44,024 nt of DNA from Dongia mobilis (lineage in GTDB: Bacteria; Pseudomonadota; Alphaproteobacteria; Dongiales; Dongiaceae). The first letter of the stretch is position 1; every line of letters begins with the position of its first letter. This document shows positions 8,811-16,724 of this stretch, piece after piece. The stretch is from the NCBI RefSeq assembly GCF_945906275.1, contig NZ_CAMDRA010000006.1, positions 1-44,024 of the forward strand, given 5' to 3'. Both the position numbers and the translations under genes were made by a program. The notes beneath the pieces were generated by a model that ran no database searches, was not told the DNA's origin, and was given only the letters and a program-made list of their open reading frames with translations.

Positions 8811-9646
8811 AGTTTGATCTCCCTCCCGCGATGCTTGGCCAGCAGCACGACAAACAGCGGCAAACCGGCCAACAGCAGCATGAGCATGAGCATCGCCGCC
8901 GCATAGGGCCAGCCGGTCTCACTTTCCAATGCGCGCTGCAGCCACTCGCTCGCTTGCTCGAAATCGCCGGTGCCAAGCAGTCGCGGCTCCAGGAAGCTGC
9001 CGACCGAACCGCAGAAGACGATCGCCGCGGCAAGTGCCGCAAGACGGCGGTTGAGCGGCCAAAGAATGTCGATGAGCAGCACGAAGGCGGTGGCTCCGCA
9101 TTCGCGCGCGGCGTCGAGGACAGAGCGATCGACGCGTGCAAAGCCAGCAGCGAGGCACAGGGCTGCCGGCGGCAGCCAGGCATGGACACTGGCGATCAGT
9201 TCGGCGGAAAAGCCGGCCAGCAAGTCGACAGGAATGAAATTGATCAGCGCCAGATCCTTGAAGGCCTGCATCCAGCCCAGGATGCGCATGCCTGGATCGA
9301 AGAACCACATCAGGATGATGAACCCGAGCGCAAGTCGGCCGAGAAAGCGGCGGCGTATGGCGATCAAGAAGGCAAGAGGCGTGGCCAGCAGCGTCGTGAT
9401 CAGGGTCGACAAGGTGGCCAGCAGCATGCTGTTCAGCAAGGCTGTGCGTGCCTCGATCGATCCTAGAACTCTCAACCAAGCTGTGCCGGTCATTGTGGTG
9501 GGCTGGTCAGGGGCACCCTGCAGGCTGAGCCATAGGACCATCAATAGCGGTGCTGCGAAGAAGCATATCTGCGCGAGGATCGCGATCCAGGCGAGGCCCA
9601 TGAGCGGACCCTGCAAGATGCCGGCACGCGGGGATTCCCGTGTCAT
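8807..9646 (-). CDS. ABC transporter permease (PotB-like)
   Basis: MTRESPRAGILQGPLMGLAWIAILAQICFFAAPLLMVLWLSLQG...; EAA-like loop DAARECGATAFVLLIDILWPL; start overlaps the upstream ATPase stop as TGATG. The track ORF to 10375 is an artefactual N-terminal extension. Confidence 0.85.
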   Translation of the reverse strand: MTRESPRAGILQGPLMGLAWIAILAQICFFAAPLLMVLWLSLQGAPDQPTTMTGTAWLRVLGSIEARTALLNSMLLATLSTLITTLLATPLAFLIAIRRRFLGRLALGFIILMWFFDPGMRILGWMQAFKDLALINFIPVDLLAGFSAELIASVHAWLPPAALCLAAGFARVDRSVLDAARECGATAFVLLIDILWPLNRRLAALAAAIVFCGSVGSFLEPRLLGTGDFEQASEWLQRALESETGWPYAAAMLMLMLLLAGLPLFVVLLAKHRGREIKL

Positions 9647-10743
9647 CAATCGGCCGGCAACAAATAGGCGTCGGCGCGGTTCCAGCCCAACGTGATGCGC
9701 CGGCCCGATTCCAGAGGAAAGGGAGCCGGCAAGGGAATGTCTGCGATGATACCGGGCGGGAAGCCCTCGACAGTCGCACGAATTTGCGCGCCGCCACCGC
9801 GCGGCATTACGTCGGCGATCTGCCCGTCGGCCAGCATGTCGAAGCGCCGGATACCAAGAAAGGGCCGCACTGCCTCGGGCCGGATCAGGAGTTGCGCCGG
9901 CCCGCTTGTCAGCGTGGGGTGACAGCGATCGCGGCCGATATCGCTGCCGCCGGCGAGCAGAATGGGGCTGCGCAGAATGACCTTGCTCTCGGTCATGTCG
10001 ACCTCGACCGGCAGCAGATTGCAGGGTCCGGCCAATCGCGCGATCACGGCATTCGCCGGTCGACCAAACAGGTCTTCCGATTTGCCGCGCTGGGCCTCGC
10101 GGCCATCGATCAGGACCGAGATGACATCGGCCAGCGCCATCGCTTCGGCAAGGTCGTCCGTGGCAAGAAGTGTGGTCAGGCCGAAATGTCGATGCAGGCG
10201 CTTCAGCACCGGCAAAAAGGCGCGCCGCGCCGCCGGCGCCAGCGAGTACAGCGGCCATTCCAGCAACAGGACTTCCGGCTCGCCGCCCAGGGCACGTGCC
10301 AGGGCCACGCGCAATTTCTGCTCGGCGGATAGCGCATTGGGCATCAGCGGCAACAGGTCGGTGCTGATACCGCATTCTTCAGCCAGGCGGTCGAGGCGAT
10401 TTTTGATCTCCCCGCGATCATGCCCTCGTTGCTGCAGCGGGAAGGCGATATTGGCAAGGACAGTGAGGTGCGGAAAGAGCGCGAGGTTCGCCCGCACAGT
10501 CATGATACCGCGCTCGCCTGGTGCGCGCAGCCCGAGATCCTTGCCGTCAAGGAGGATACGACCGTGCTGCGGGCGCACGAAGCCTGCTACGGCGTCGATC
10601 ACGGCGCGCGTGCTCTCCTGATCCTGCGATACCAGTGCCGAGAGCACGCCACGTTCCAGACTTGCCGAAAAGCCGTCGAGGATCGGTCCCGCCGGGCCAC
10701 CGACCGTCAGATCACGTAGATCGAGATGCGTCGGCACCGACAT
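9646..10743 (-). CDS. ABC transporter ATP-binding-protein homologue with fully degenerate catalytic motifs (pseudo-ATPase)
   Basis: 365 aa, overall PotA/FbpC-like layout with C-terminal TOBE-like region, but ALVSQDQESTRAVIDAVAGF (Walker A), LSAEQ (signature), VLLLEWPLYSLAP (Walker B/D-loop), LLATDD (H-loop). SD AGCAGGA upstream of ATG. Confidence 0.85.
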   Translation of the reverse strand: MSVPTHLDLRDLTVGGPAGPILDGFSASLERGVLSALVSQDQESTRAVIDAVAGFVRPQHGRILLDGKDLGLRAPGERGIMTVRANLALFPHLTVLANIAFPLQQRGHDRGEIKNRLDRLAEECGISTDLLPLMPNALSAEQKLRVALARALGGEPEVLLLEWPLYSLAPAARRAFLPVLKRLHRHFGLTTLLATDDLAEAMALADVISVLIDGREAQRGKSEDLFGRPANAVIARLAGPCNLLPVEVDMTESKVILRSPILLAGGSDIGRDRCHPTLTSGPAQLLIRPEAVRPFLGIRRFDMLADGQIADVMPRGGGAQIRATVEGFPPGIIADIPLPAPFPLESGRRITLGWNRADAYLLPAD

Positions 10744-10773
10744 TCCTGCTCCACTCTTCCCCTGACGTAACCG

Positions 10774-11118
10774 TCAGTGGTGATGAGCTTCGTGCAGCAT
10801 GCTCTGGCGCATGCCGGTATCGTAGCTGTGGCCGGCAGGCGTCAGGATGCAGGCGCGGGGAAACATCGCCTTGATGAGACCCTTGCGCTCCAAGGCGCGC
10901 CAGGCAGCCTCGTTGCCAAGGCCGGTCGCGTCGCTGGCCGAGAGAACCCAGGGGCCAAGATGAAAATGATCGCCATGGGCATGGGGCAGGCGCTGAATGA
11001 GGGTGTGGCCAGCTTCCTCTGCCGGCACGGCATAGCCTTCAAGTCCGGACAGGGCCTGGAACAGGGTCAGCGTTTTCAACTGCAGGGCGTTGAGATTGAG
11101 TGGGTTCTTCTTCGGCAT
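10774..11118 (-). CDS. Conserved hypothetical, histidine-rich
   Basis: 114 aa MPKKNPLNLNALQLKTLTLFQALSG...PHAHGDHFHLG...HEAHHH; same strand and spacing as neighbouring genes. Confidence 0.7.
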   Translation of the reverse strand: MPKKNPLNLNALQLKTLTLFQALSGLEGYAVPAEEAGHTLIQRLPHAHGDHFHLGPWVLSASDATGLGNEAAWRALERKGLIKAMFPRACILTPAGHSYDTGMRQSMLHEAHHH

Positions 11119-11142
11119 GACGATATTTCCCGGGTGAGTGGC

Positions 11143-11604
11143 TTAGGCGGTGAGAATCTTTTCCATGAACAGCGAATTGGGATCGGCCTGGTAGGCGCCA
11201 AATGGCCCGATCTCGCGATAGCCTGCGGCGCGATAAAGGGCAATCGCTTCCGGCTGCTTGGTGCCGGTTTCCAGTCGCAGGCAATTGAGGCCGACGGCGC
11301 GCGCATCCGCCTCCAGTGCCGACAGCAGGCGGCTGCCAAGTTTCAGGCCACGTGCCTTGGGGTCGACGAACATGCGCTTGATTTCGGCATAGCCTGATTG
11401 ACGCAGGATCGCCGCGATGCCACGCACGGCGCCGTCAACGCGGGCGACGAAAAAGCTCGTATCCGGGCGCTGCAACAGCGCGATGTCGACCAGGTGATTG
11501 CTTTCGGCCGGGTAGAGGGTCGCGTAATAGGCGTCGCTGGCCTGGAGCAAGGCGTGGATTTCCGGCTGATCCGGATTCTCAAGTCGAATGACGGGATTGA
11601 TCAA
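11143..11604 (-). CDS. GNAT-family N-acetyltransferase
   Basis: 153 aa; KRMFVDPKARGLKLGSRLLSALEADARAVGLNCLRLETG acetyl-CoA binding region. Confidence 0.88.
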   Translation of the reverse strand: MINPVIRLENPDQPEIHALLQASDAYYATLYPAESNHLVDIALLQRPDTSFFVARVDGAVRGIAAILRQSGYAEIKRMFVDPKARGLKLGSRLLSALEADARAVGLNCLRLETGTKQPEAIALYRAAGYREIGPFGAYQADPNSLFMEKILTA

Positions 11605-11613
11605 GGCGTAACC

Positions 11614-12099
11614 TCAGTCGCGGAAGTTGGTGAATTGCAGCGGTTGCTCGATCTTCAGTCCCTTGACGATGGCGATCGCGTCCTGAAGGTCATCACGCTT
11701 CTTGCCGGTGACACGCAGTTCGTCGCCCTGGATTGAAACCTGGACTTTCAGCTTGCTGTCCTTGATGTCCTTGACGATCTGCTTGGCCAGCTTCTGGTCG
11801 AGCCCCTGCTTGACGACGACCTCCTGTCGGCGCGAATTGCCGGTCGCCTTCTGCTCTTCCTTGAACTCAAGGCAATTCGCATCCAGCTTGCGGCGGGTGA
11901 TGTAGACCTTGAGCAGGTCCTGGACCTGCGTCAGCTTCAGATCGTCATCGGCATTGATGGTGATAAGCTCGTCCTTGCGCTCGACGGTGCATTTCGAGCC
12001 CTTGAAATCGAAGCGCGTCGCAATCTCGCGGACCACGCCCTGCACGGCATTGTCGACCTCGGCCAGCTCGGTCTTTGAAACGATGTCAAATGACGGCAT
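11614..12099 (-). CDS. yajQ: YajQ-family cyclic-di-GMP/nucleotide-binding protein
   Basis: 161 aa MPSFDIVSKTELAEVDNAVQGVVREIATRFDFKGSKCTVERK... Confidence 0.95.
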   Translation of the reverse strand: MPSFDIVSKTELAEVDNAVQGVVREIATRFDFKGSKCTVERKDELITINADDDLKLTQVQDLLKVYITRRKLDANCLEFKEEQKATGNSRRQEVVVKQGLDQKLAKQIVKDIKDSKLKVQVSIQGDELRVTGKKRDDLQDAIAIVKGLKIEQPLQFTNFRD

Positions 12100-12163
12100 C
12101 GGAACCTCCTAGATAATCCGCGAATGTGCCATAGCAGCGGTCATTTCGCCAGCGCTGCGCCAC

Positions 12164-13495
12164 TCAATGTGCCAGGGCCCTGGGAATGCGGGGATACCAG
12201 AGATAGAGGGTAGCCGCGCGCAGGATGAAGAACAGCATCAGGGATGCCCATAGGCCATGATTCCCGAAGGCGGGAATGAGGAAGTACTGGGCGATGATGG
12301 CGCCGAGACCGGCGATGATCATGCCGTTGCGCATCTCGCGCCCACGTGTGGCGCCGATGAAGATGCCGTCAAGGATGTAACACCAGAATGCCACCAGCGG
12401 CGTCGCCACCAACCATGGGAGATAGGGGCTGGCCAGCGCGATGACGGTGGGATCAACGGAAAACAGACCGATGATTGCCGGCCCGAACCGGTAGAGCAGG
12501 GCAGATAGCGCCAGCGCCATGAGCAGGGCCCAAAGCAGGGAACCCCAGACGGCGTGCCGCAATTGCCGCCGGTCTTGCGCGCCGACTGCCTGGCCGGCCA
12601 GAGCCTCGGTGGACTGGGCAAAGCCATCAAAGGTCTGGGCGATTGTCGCCAGCAGCACGAACAGCACCTGGTTGGCCGCGACCGTAGTATCTCCCATGCG
12701 GGCACCGAGCCCGACGAAATAGGCCATGATGAACATGATGGCCAACGTTCGCAGGAAGATATCGAAATTGACCGAGATCAGCACGAACATCTTGTCGAGA
12801 TCGATCAACGAGCCCGCATCGTCGCTGAGGGGCACAATGCGCAGCAATCGCCGCACCACGACAAAACCGATAACGGCCGTCACTGTTTGGGCGATAGCCG
12901 TTGCAATCGCGGCGCCGTCGACGCCGAGGTGGAGGCGAAATACCAGGATGTAGCAGAGCACCACGTTCAGTCCGTTGAGCAGGAGCTGGAGTGCCAAGGC
13001 GCGCCCGACGCGTTGCAGCCCGATGAGCCAGCCGAGGATGACATAATTCGTGAAGTCGAACGGCGCGCTGAACAGGCGGTAGTGGAAATAGCGCGCGGCG
13101 AGATCGGCGACAGCCTCGCTGGACCCGAACAGCGGCACCGCGACAAAGGCCAGGGGGACCATGACGAGGAGCACCACGAAGCCGAAGATCCAGGCGAGCG
13201 AAAGGGCGCGGTTCAGCGTCGCCTTGATTTCGTCACCGTCCTCGGCGCCAAAGGCCTGGGCCGTGAAGCCGGCGGTCCCCAGGCGGAGGAAGGCGAAAGC
13301 CCAGAGGATGAGGGTGGCCAAGGCGGCGCCCACGGAAATGCCACCGAGGGCCGTGGCATCCCCGGTTTGGCCGACCAGGGCGGTGTCGACCAGATTGGGC
13401 AAAACCGCCGAGAAATTGGCAAGGATCGCCGGAATCGCCAGAGCGAGAATGCGGACATGGGTCGATTGGGACGATGGGGCGGCTGTGTCTGTCAT
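12164..13495 (-). CDS. MATE-family efflux transporter (DinF-like)
   Basis: 12-TM protein; MTDTAAPSSQSTHVRILALAIPAILANFSAVLPNLVDTALVGQTGDATALGGISVG. Internal Met preferred over the track start. Confidence 0.9.
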   Translation of the reverse strand: MTDTAAPSSQSTHVRILALAIPAILANFSAVLPNLVDTALVGQTGDATALGGISVGAALATLILWAFAFLRLGTAGFTAQAFGAEDGDEIKATLNRALSLAWIFGFVVLLVMVPLAFVAVPLFGSSEAVADLAARYFHYRLFSAPFDFTNYVILGWLIGLQRVGRALALQLLLNGLNVVLCYILVFRLHLGVDGAAIATAIAQTVTAVIGFVVVRRLLRIVPLSDDAGSLIDLDKMFVLISVNFDIFLRTLAIMFIMAYFVGLGARMGDTTVAANQVLFVLLATIAQTFDGFAQSTEALAGQAVGAQDRRQLRHAVWGSLLWALLMALALSALLYRFGPAIIGLFSVDPTVIALASPYLPWLVATPLVAFWCYILDGIFIGATRGREMRNGMIIAGLGAIIAQYFLIPAFGNHGLWASLMLFFILRAATLYLWYPRIPRALAH

Positions 13496-13620
13496 GCTGC
13501 TGCGCTGCGATGGGCGGCGCAATATAGGCAGGGCGTCCGATGGCTGGCAAGTTGAGGTGGTGTCGCCGGATTCCGCCAAATTGCCGAATTTTGTCAATAT
13601 TTCAGCTAGCTAGAGCAATG

Positions 13621-13635
13621 GTAACCTATCTTTAA
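13621..13635 (+). promoter_or_regulatory. CtrA-like half-conserved site (GTAA-N7-TTAA)
   Basis: GTAA-CCTATCT-TTAA, 7/8 to the CtrA TTAA-N7-TTAA consensus, inside a CTAGAGC/GCTCTAG inverted repeat (13610-13616 / 13643-13649) upstream of the EAL gene. Confidence 0.3.
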
Positions 13636-13761
13636 ACAATTCGCTCTAGGTAACGAAGACCATTTCCGCGATTGCCTGGCTGCGCCCTTTGGGGTGATTC
13701 TGAGCAATCCAACCCTCATTGCAGGGGCGCCGGAAGCGCCCAGGCCGAGCCGGGTGGCGCA

Positions 13762-15828
13762 ATGCATGACGGCCACATTCTCTGTCTGCTGACTGACGAC
13801 GCGGAATGCGCCGCCATTCGTGCTGCACTCGGTGATGGGAGCTACCTTGTCGATCTGGTGACGTCGCGCGAATCGCTGCTCGGCGACAAGGGCGGCGAGC
13901 CGCCGGCGGACCTGCTCCTGATGCGTGCCAGATCGGGCGCGGATGGTGAATTCATCAAGGCCATACGCGCAGACCATGGCTCCGACCGGTTCCCGATCGT
14001 TTTCCTCGTCGATCCTGGCGAGGAAACCCTGGTCGAGCATTGCCTGTCCTGCGGTGGCGATGACTTCCTGACGCTGCCAATTCACGGTGCCGAACTGCAA
14101 GCCCGAATTCGCAGCCAGTTGTCGCGCGCCCGTGCCATTGCCGCCAGCCGGCTCGATCGCGATCGCTTCGCCCTTGCCGTGGCCGGTTCCAGCGACGGCA
14201 TCTGGGATCTGACGCTGAGCGATGATGCGCTGTTCATGTCCCCGCGTTGCGCCGAATTGCTTGGGCGCAACGGCGATGATGGCTTCAAGCGTCTCGAAGA
14301 CTGGTTGGCCATCATCCATCCCGACGACGTCGACCAGTTCCAGGTGGAACTGCGCAACCATCTTGAGGGCATTACCCTGTCCTTGCAGATGGAGTGCCGC
14401 ATGCAGCACCGCAACCAGACCTATCGCTGGTTCCTGGTACGCGGCACGGGCCAGCGCAATGCCACGGGCAAGGCGTTCCGGATTGCCGGTTCGCTGACCG
14501 ACATCAGCGAACGCAAGCTCACCGATGCGATGACCGGTTTGCCGAACCGCATCGTGCTCTATGACCGCCTCAATCAGACCATCGTCAAGAACCGGCGCAA
14601 GACCTCGGCCAATTTCGGCATCATTCTGCTGCAGATTGACCGCTACGAAACGATGCGCGAGGCCTATGGCCAGGTGTTCTGCGATGCTGTCCAGAAAGTC
14701 GTCTCGCAGCGCCTGGTTGGCACCCTGCGCACGACTGACACGCTCACCATCATGGGCGAGAATACCATGTGCATCCTCCTCGACGTGATGCGCGACGATA
14801 CCGATCTGGTGCGTGTTTCGCACCGTGTCCGCGCCGCCGCCGAGGAACCGATCACGCTGGGTGACGAAAGCGTCCTGCTCAGCCTCTCGATCGGCATGGC
14901 CCAGGCCCAGGCACATCACCAGAGCGCCGAGGATCTGATCCGCGATGCCACGGCTGCCCTCAACAAGGCCCGGGCCGAAGGTGGCGGACAGGAAGTCGTG
15001 TTCGATCCCGATATGCAGCGGCGCGCGCGCGACCGCCTGCGGATCGAGGCCGAGCTGCATCTTGCCCTCAAGCGCAATGAACTCCTGCTGCTCTACCAGC
15101 CGATCGTCGACCTCAATACCGGGCGGCTTGCCGGCTTCGAGGCGCTGGTACGCTGGCAGCATGCCCAGCGCGGTCTGATCCCGCCGATGGAGTTCATCCC
15201 GATCGCCGAGGAGACCGGCCTCATCGTCCCGATCGGCACCTGGGTGGTGCAGGAGGCCTGCCGCCAGGGTCGGGAATGGCTCGACCAGGAAGGCAATGCC
15301 GACCTGTTCATCAGCGTCAACGTGTCGTCACGGCAACTGGACGGTCCGGCCCTGCCGGAGATCGTGCGGCAGGCCCTGCGCGAACACCGGCTGGCGCCTG
15401 AGCATCTGAAGCTCGAGATCACGGAAAGCGCCGTGATGCGGGACTTCGAACTGACGATGAAGTTGCTGAAGCGCTTGAAGGAAATCGGCGTCGGCCTGTC
15501 GCTCGATGATTTCGGCACCGGCTATTCCAGCCTCAGCCTGCTGCGCCGCCTGCCGGTCGATACGTTGAAGGTCGATCGTTCCTTCGTCACGGCCATGACC
15601 GCCGACACCAGCGGGGTGAAGATGGTGGAAGCCATTCTGCAGCTCGCCCGCCTGTTCGATCTCAAGGTCGTGGCCGAGGGGATCGAGCATGAGGAGGAGG
15701 AGAAGCTCCTCAAGGATCGCGGCTGCGAGTTCGGCCAGGGATGGCGCTATGGCAAGCCGCTCACTGTTGCGGCCTGCCTCGATATGATGCGCGAGCAGCG
15801 CAAATCAACCAAGCGCATCGCAGGCTAA
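13762..15828 (+). CDS. REC(pseudo)-PAS-GGDEF(degenerate)-EAL cyclic-di-GMP phosphodiesterase
   Basis: From MHDGHILCLLTDDAE; PAS region WDLTLSDDALFMSPRCAELLGR; GGDEF domain DAMTGLPNR with GENTM at the signature; EAL domain FEALVRW, NVSSRQL, LEITES, DDFGTGYSSL, LKVDRSFV, VVAEGIEHEEE. Confidence 0.92.
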   Translation: MHDGHILCLLTDDAECAAIRAALGDGSYLVDLVTSRESLLGDKGGEPPADLLLMRARSGADGEFIKAIRADHGSDRFPIVFLVDPGEETLVEHCLSCGGDDFLTLPIHGAELQARIRSQLSRARAIAASRLDRDRFALAVAGSSDGIWDLTLSDDALFMSPRCAELLGRNGDDGFKRLEDWLAIIHPDDVDQFQVELRNHLEGITLSLQMECRMQHRNQTYRWFLVRGTGQRNATGKAFRIAGSLTDISERKLTDAMTGLPNRIVLYDRLNQTIVKNRRKTSANFGIILLQIDRYETMREAYGQVFCDAVQKVVSQRLVGTLRTTDTLTIMGENTMCILLDVMRDDTDLVRVSHRVRAAAEEPITLGDESVLLSLSIGMAQAQAHHQSAEDLIRDATAALNKARAEGGGQEVVFDPDMQRRARDRLRIEAELHLALKRNELLLLYQPIVDLNTGRLAGFEALVRWQHAQRGLIPPMEFIPIAEETGLIVPIGTWVVQEACRQGREWLDQEGNADLFISVNVSSRQLDGPALPEIVRQALREHRLAPEHLKLEITESAVMRDFELTMKLLKRLKEIGVGLSLDDFGTGYSSLSLLRRLPVDTLKVDRSFVTAMTADTSGVKMVEAILQLARLFDLKVVAEGIEHEEEEKLLKDRGCEFGQGWRYGKPLTVAACLDMMREQRKSTKRIAG

Positions 15829-15834
15829 AGAAGA

Positions 15835-15861
15835 CGGCGCCGTCCCATGGGAACGGCGCCG
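15835..15861. terminator. Convergent-gene hairpin (candidate terminator)
   Basis: CGGCGCCGTCCC-AT-GGG(a)ACGGCGCCG between the converging EAL and potI-like stop codons; no strong U-tract. Confidence 0.5.
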
Positions 15862-15881
15862 CCCGATATCCTCCAGCAAAT

Positions 15882-16724
15882 CTACTTGTTGATCTGCAGC
15901 GCCAGTTGAATATCCCGCTGTCGCCGCTTTTCGCTGCGTGTCATCAGGATGTGCGAGGTGATGACGCCGGACGCCACCAGCGTAATGATCAACGTCGCCA
16001 GGGCATTGATCGTGGGATCGACGCCGCGCCGGACCTTCGAGAAGATCAGCTGCGGCAAGGTGCCCGATCCCGGACCGTTGGTGTAGAGCGTGATGACAAG
16101 ATCATCGAGGGAGATGGTGAAAGCCAGCAACCAGCCGGATACGACGGCCGGTGCCACGATCGGCAATGTGATGAGCAGGAAAGTTTTCAACGGCCTGGCG
16201 CCCAGATCCAGCGCCGCTTCCTCCAAGGACATGTCGAAGACAGAGAAGCGCGACTGCATCACCACCGTGACATATGACATGGAGAAAGTGATATGGGCGA
16301 GAATGACTGTCGTGAACCCCATGCGATCCGGCCAACCGATGACGTCGTCCAACTGCTTGAACAAGAGGAGCAGGGACAAGCCGGTAATGACCTCGGGCAT
16401 GACCAGCGGGGCCGTGACCATGCCGCTGAAGGCGACACGGCCGTGGAACTTCCGATAACGCGCGAGGACATATCCTGCCATCGTGCCCTGCACAGTGGCA
16501 AAGGTGGCGCTCACGGCAGCGATGATGAAGCTGTTCTTTGCAGCAGTGAGAACGGCTTCATCCTGCAGCAGTATTGGGTACCAGCGTGTCGAGAAGCCGC
16601 CCCAAAGGGTCATCAACTTGTTGTCGTTGAACGAATAGCTGACCAGCACCACGATCGGCCCATAGAGGAACGCAAAGCCCAGCACCAGCATCAGCAGAAC
16701 GAACCAGGAGAGGCGCTTGTTCAT
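15882..16724 (-). CDS. potI: Polyamine ABC transporter permease (PotI/PotC)
   Basis: 280 aa; EAALDLGARPLKTFLLITLPIVAPAVVSGWLLAFTISLDDLVIT. Confidence 0.92.
   Translation of the reverse strand: MNKRLSWFVLLMLVLGFAFLYGPIVVLVSYSFNDNKLMTLWGGFSTRWYPILLQDEAVLTAAKNSFIIAAVSATFATVQGTMAGYVLARYRKFHGRVAFSGMVTAPLVMPEVITGLSLLLLFKQLDDVIGWPDRMGFTTVILAHITFSMSYVTVVMQSRFSVFDMSLEEAALDLGARPLKTFLLITLPIVAPAVVSGWLLAFTISLDDLVITLYTNGPGSGTLPQLIFSKVRRGVDPTINALATLIITLVASGVITSHILMTRSEKRRQRDIQLALQINK

Noticed and set aside
8807-10375. 522-aa version of the PotB-like permease
   Set aside because: N-terminal ~240 aa overlaps the ATPase-like gene out of frame; the permease begins at MTRESPRAG (9646) with a TGATG junction.
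9646-10743. Frameshift or sequencing error as explanation for the degenerate ATPase motifs
   Set aside because: Around Walker A the alignment to canonical ATPases is gap-free, and the alternative frame I read there shows no GK[ST]; the changes are substitutions spread across all motifs.
13606-15162. 518-aa minus-strand ORF opposite the EAL gene
   Set aside because: Antisense shadow ORF of a high-GC gene; composition unlike a real protein, and the plus strand encodes clear domains.
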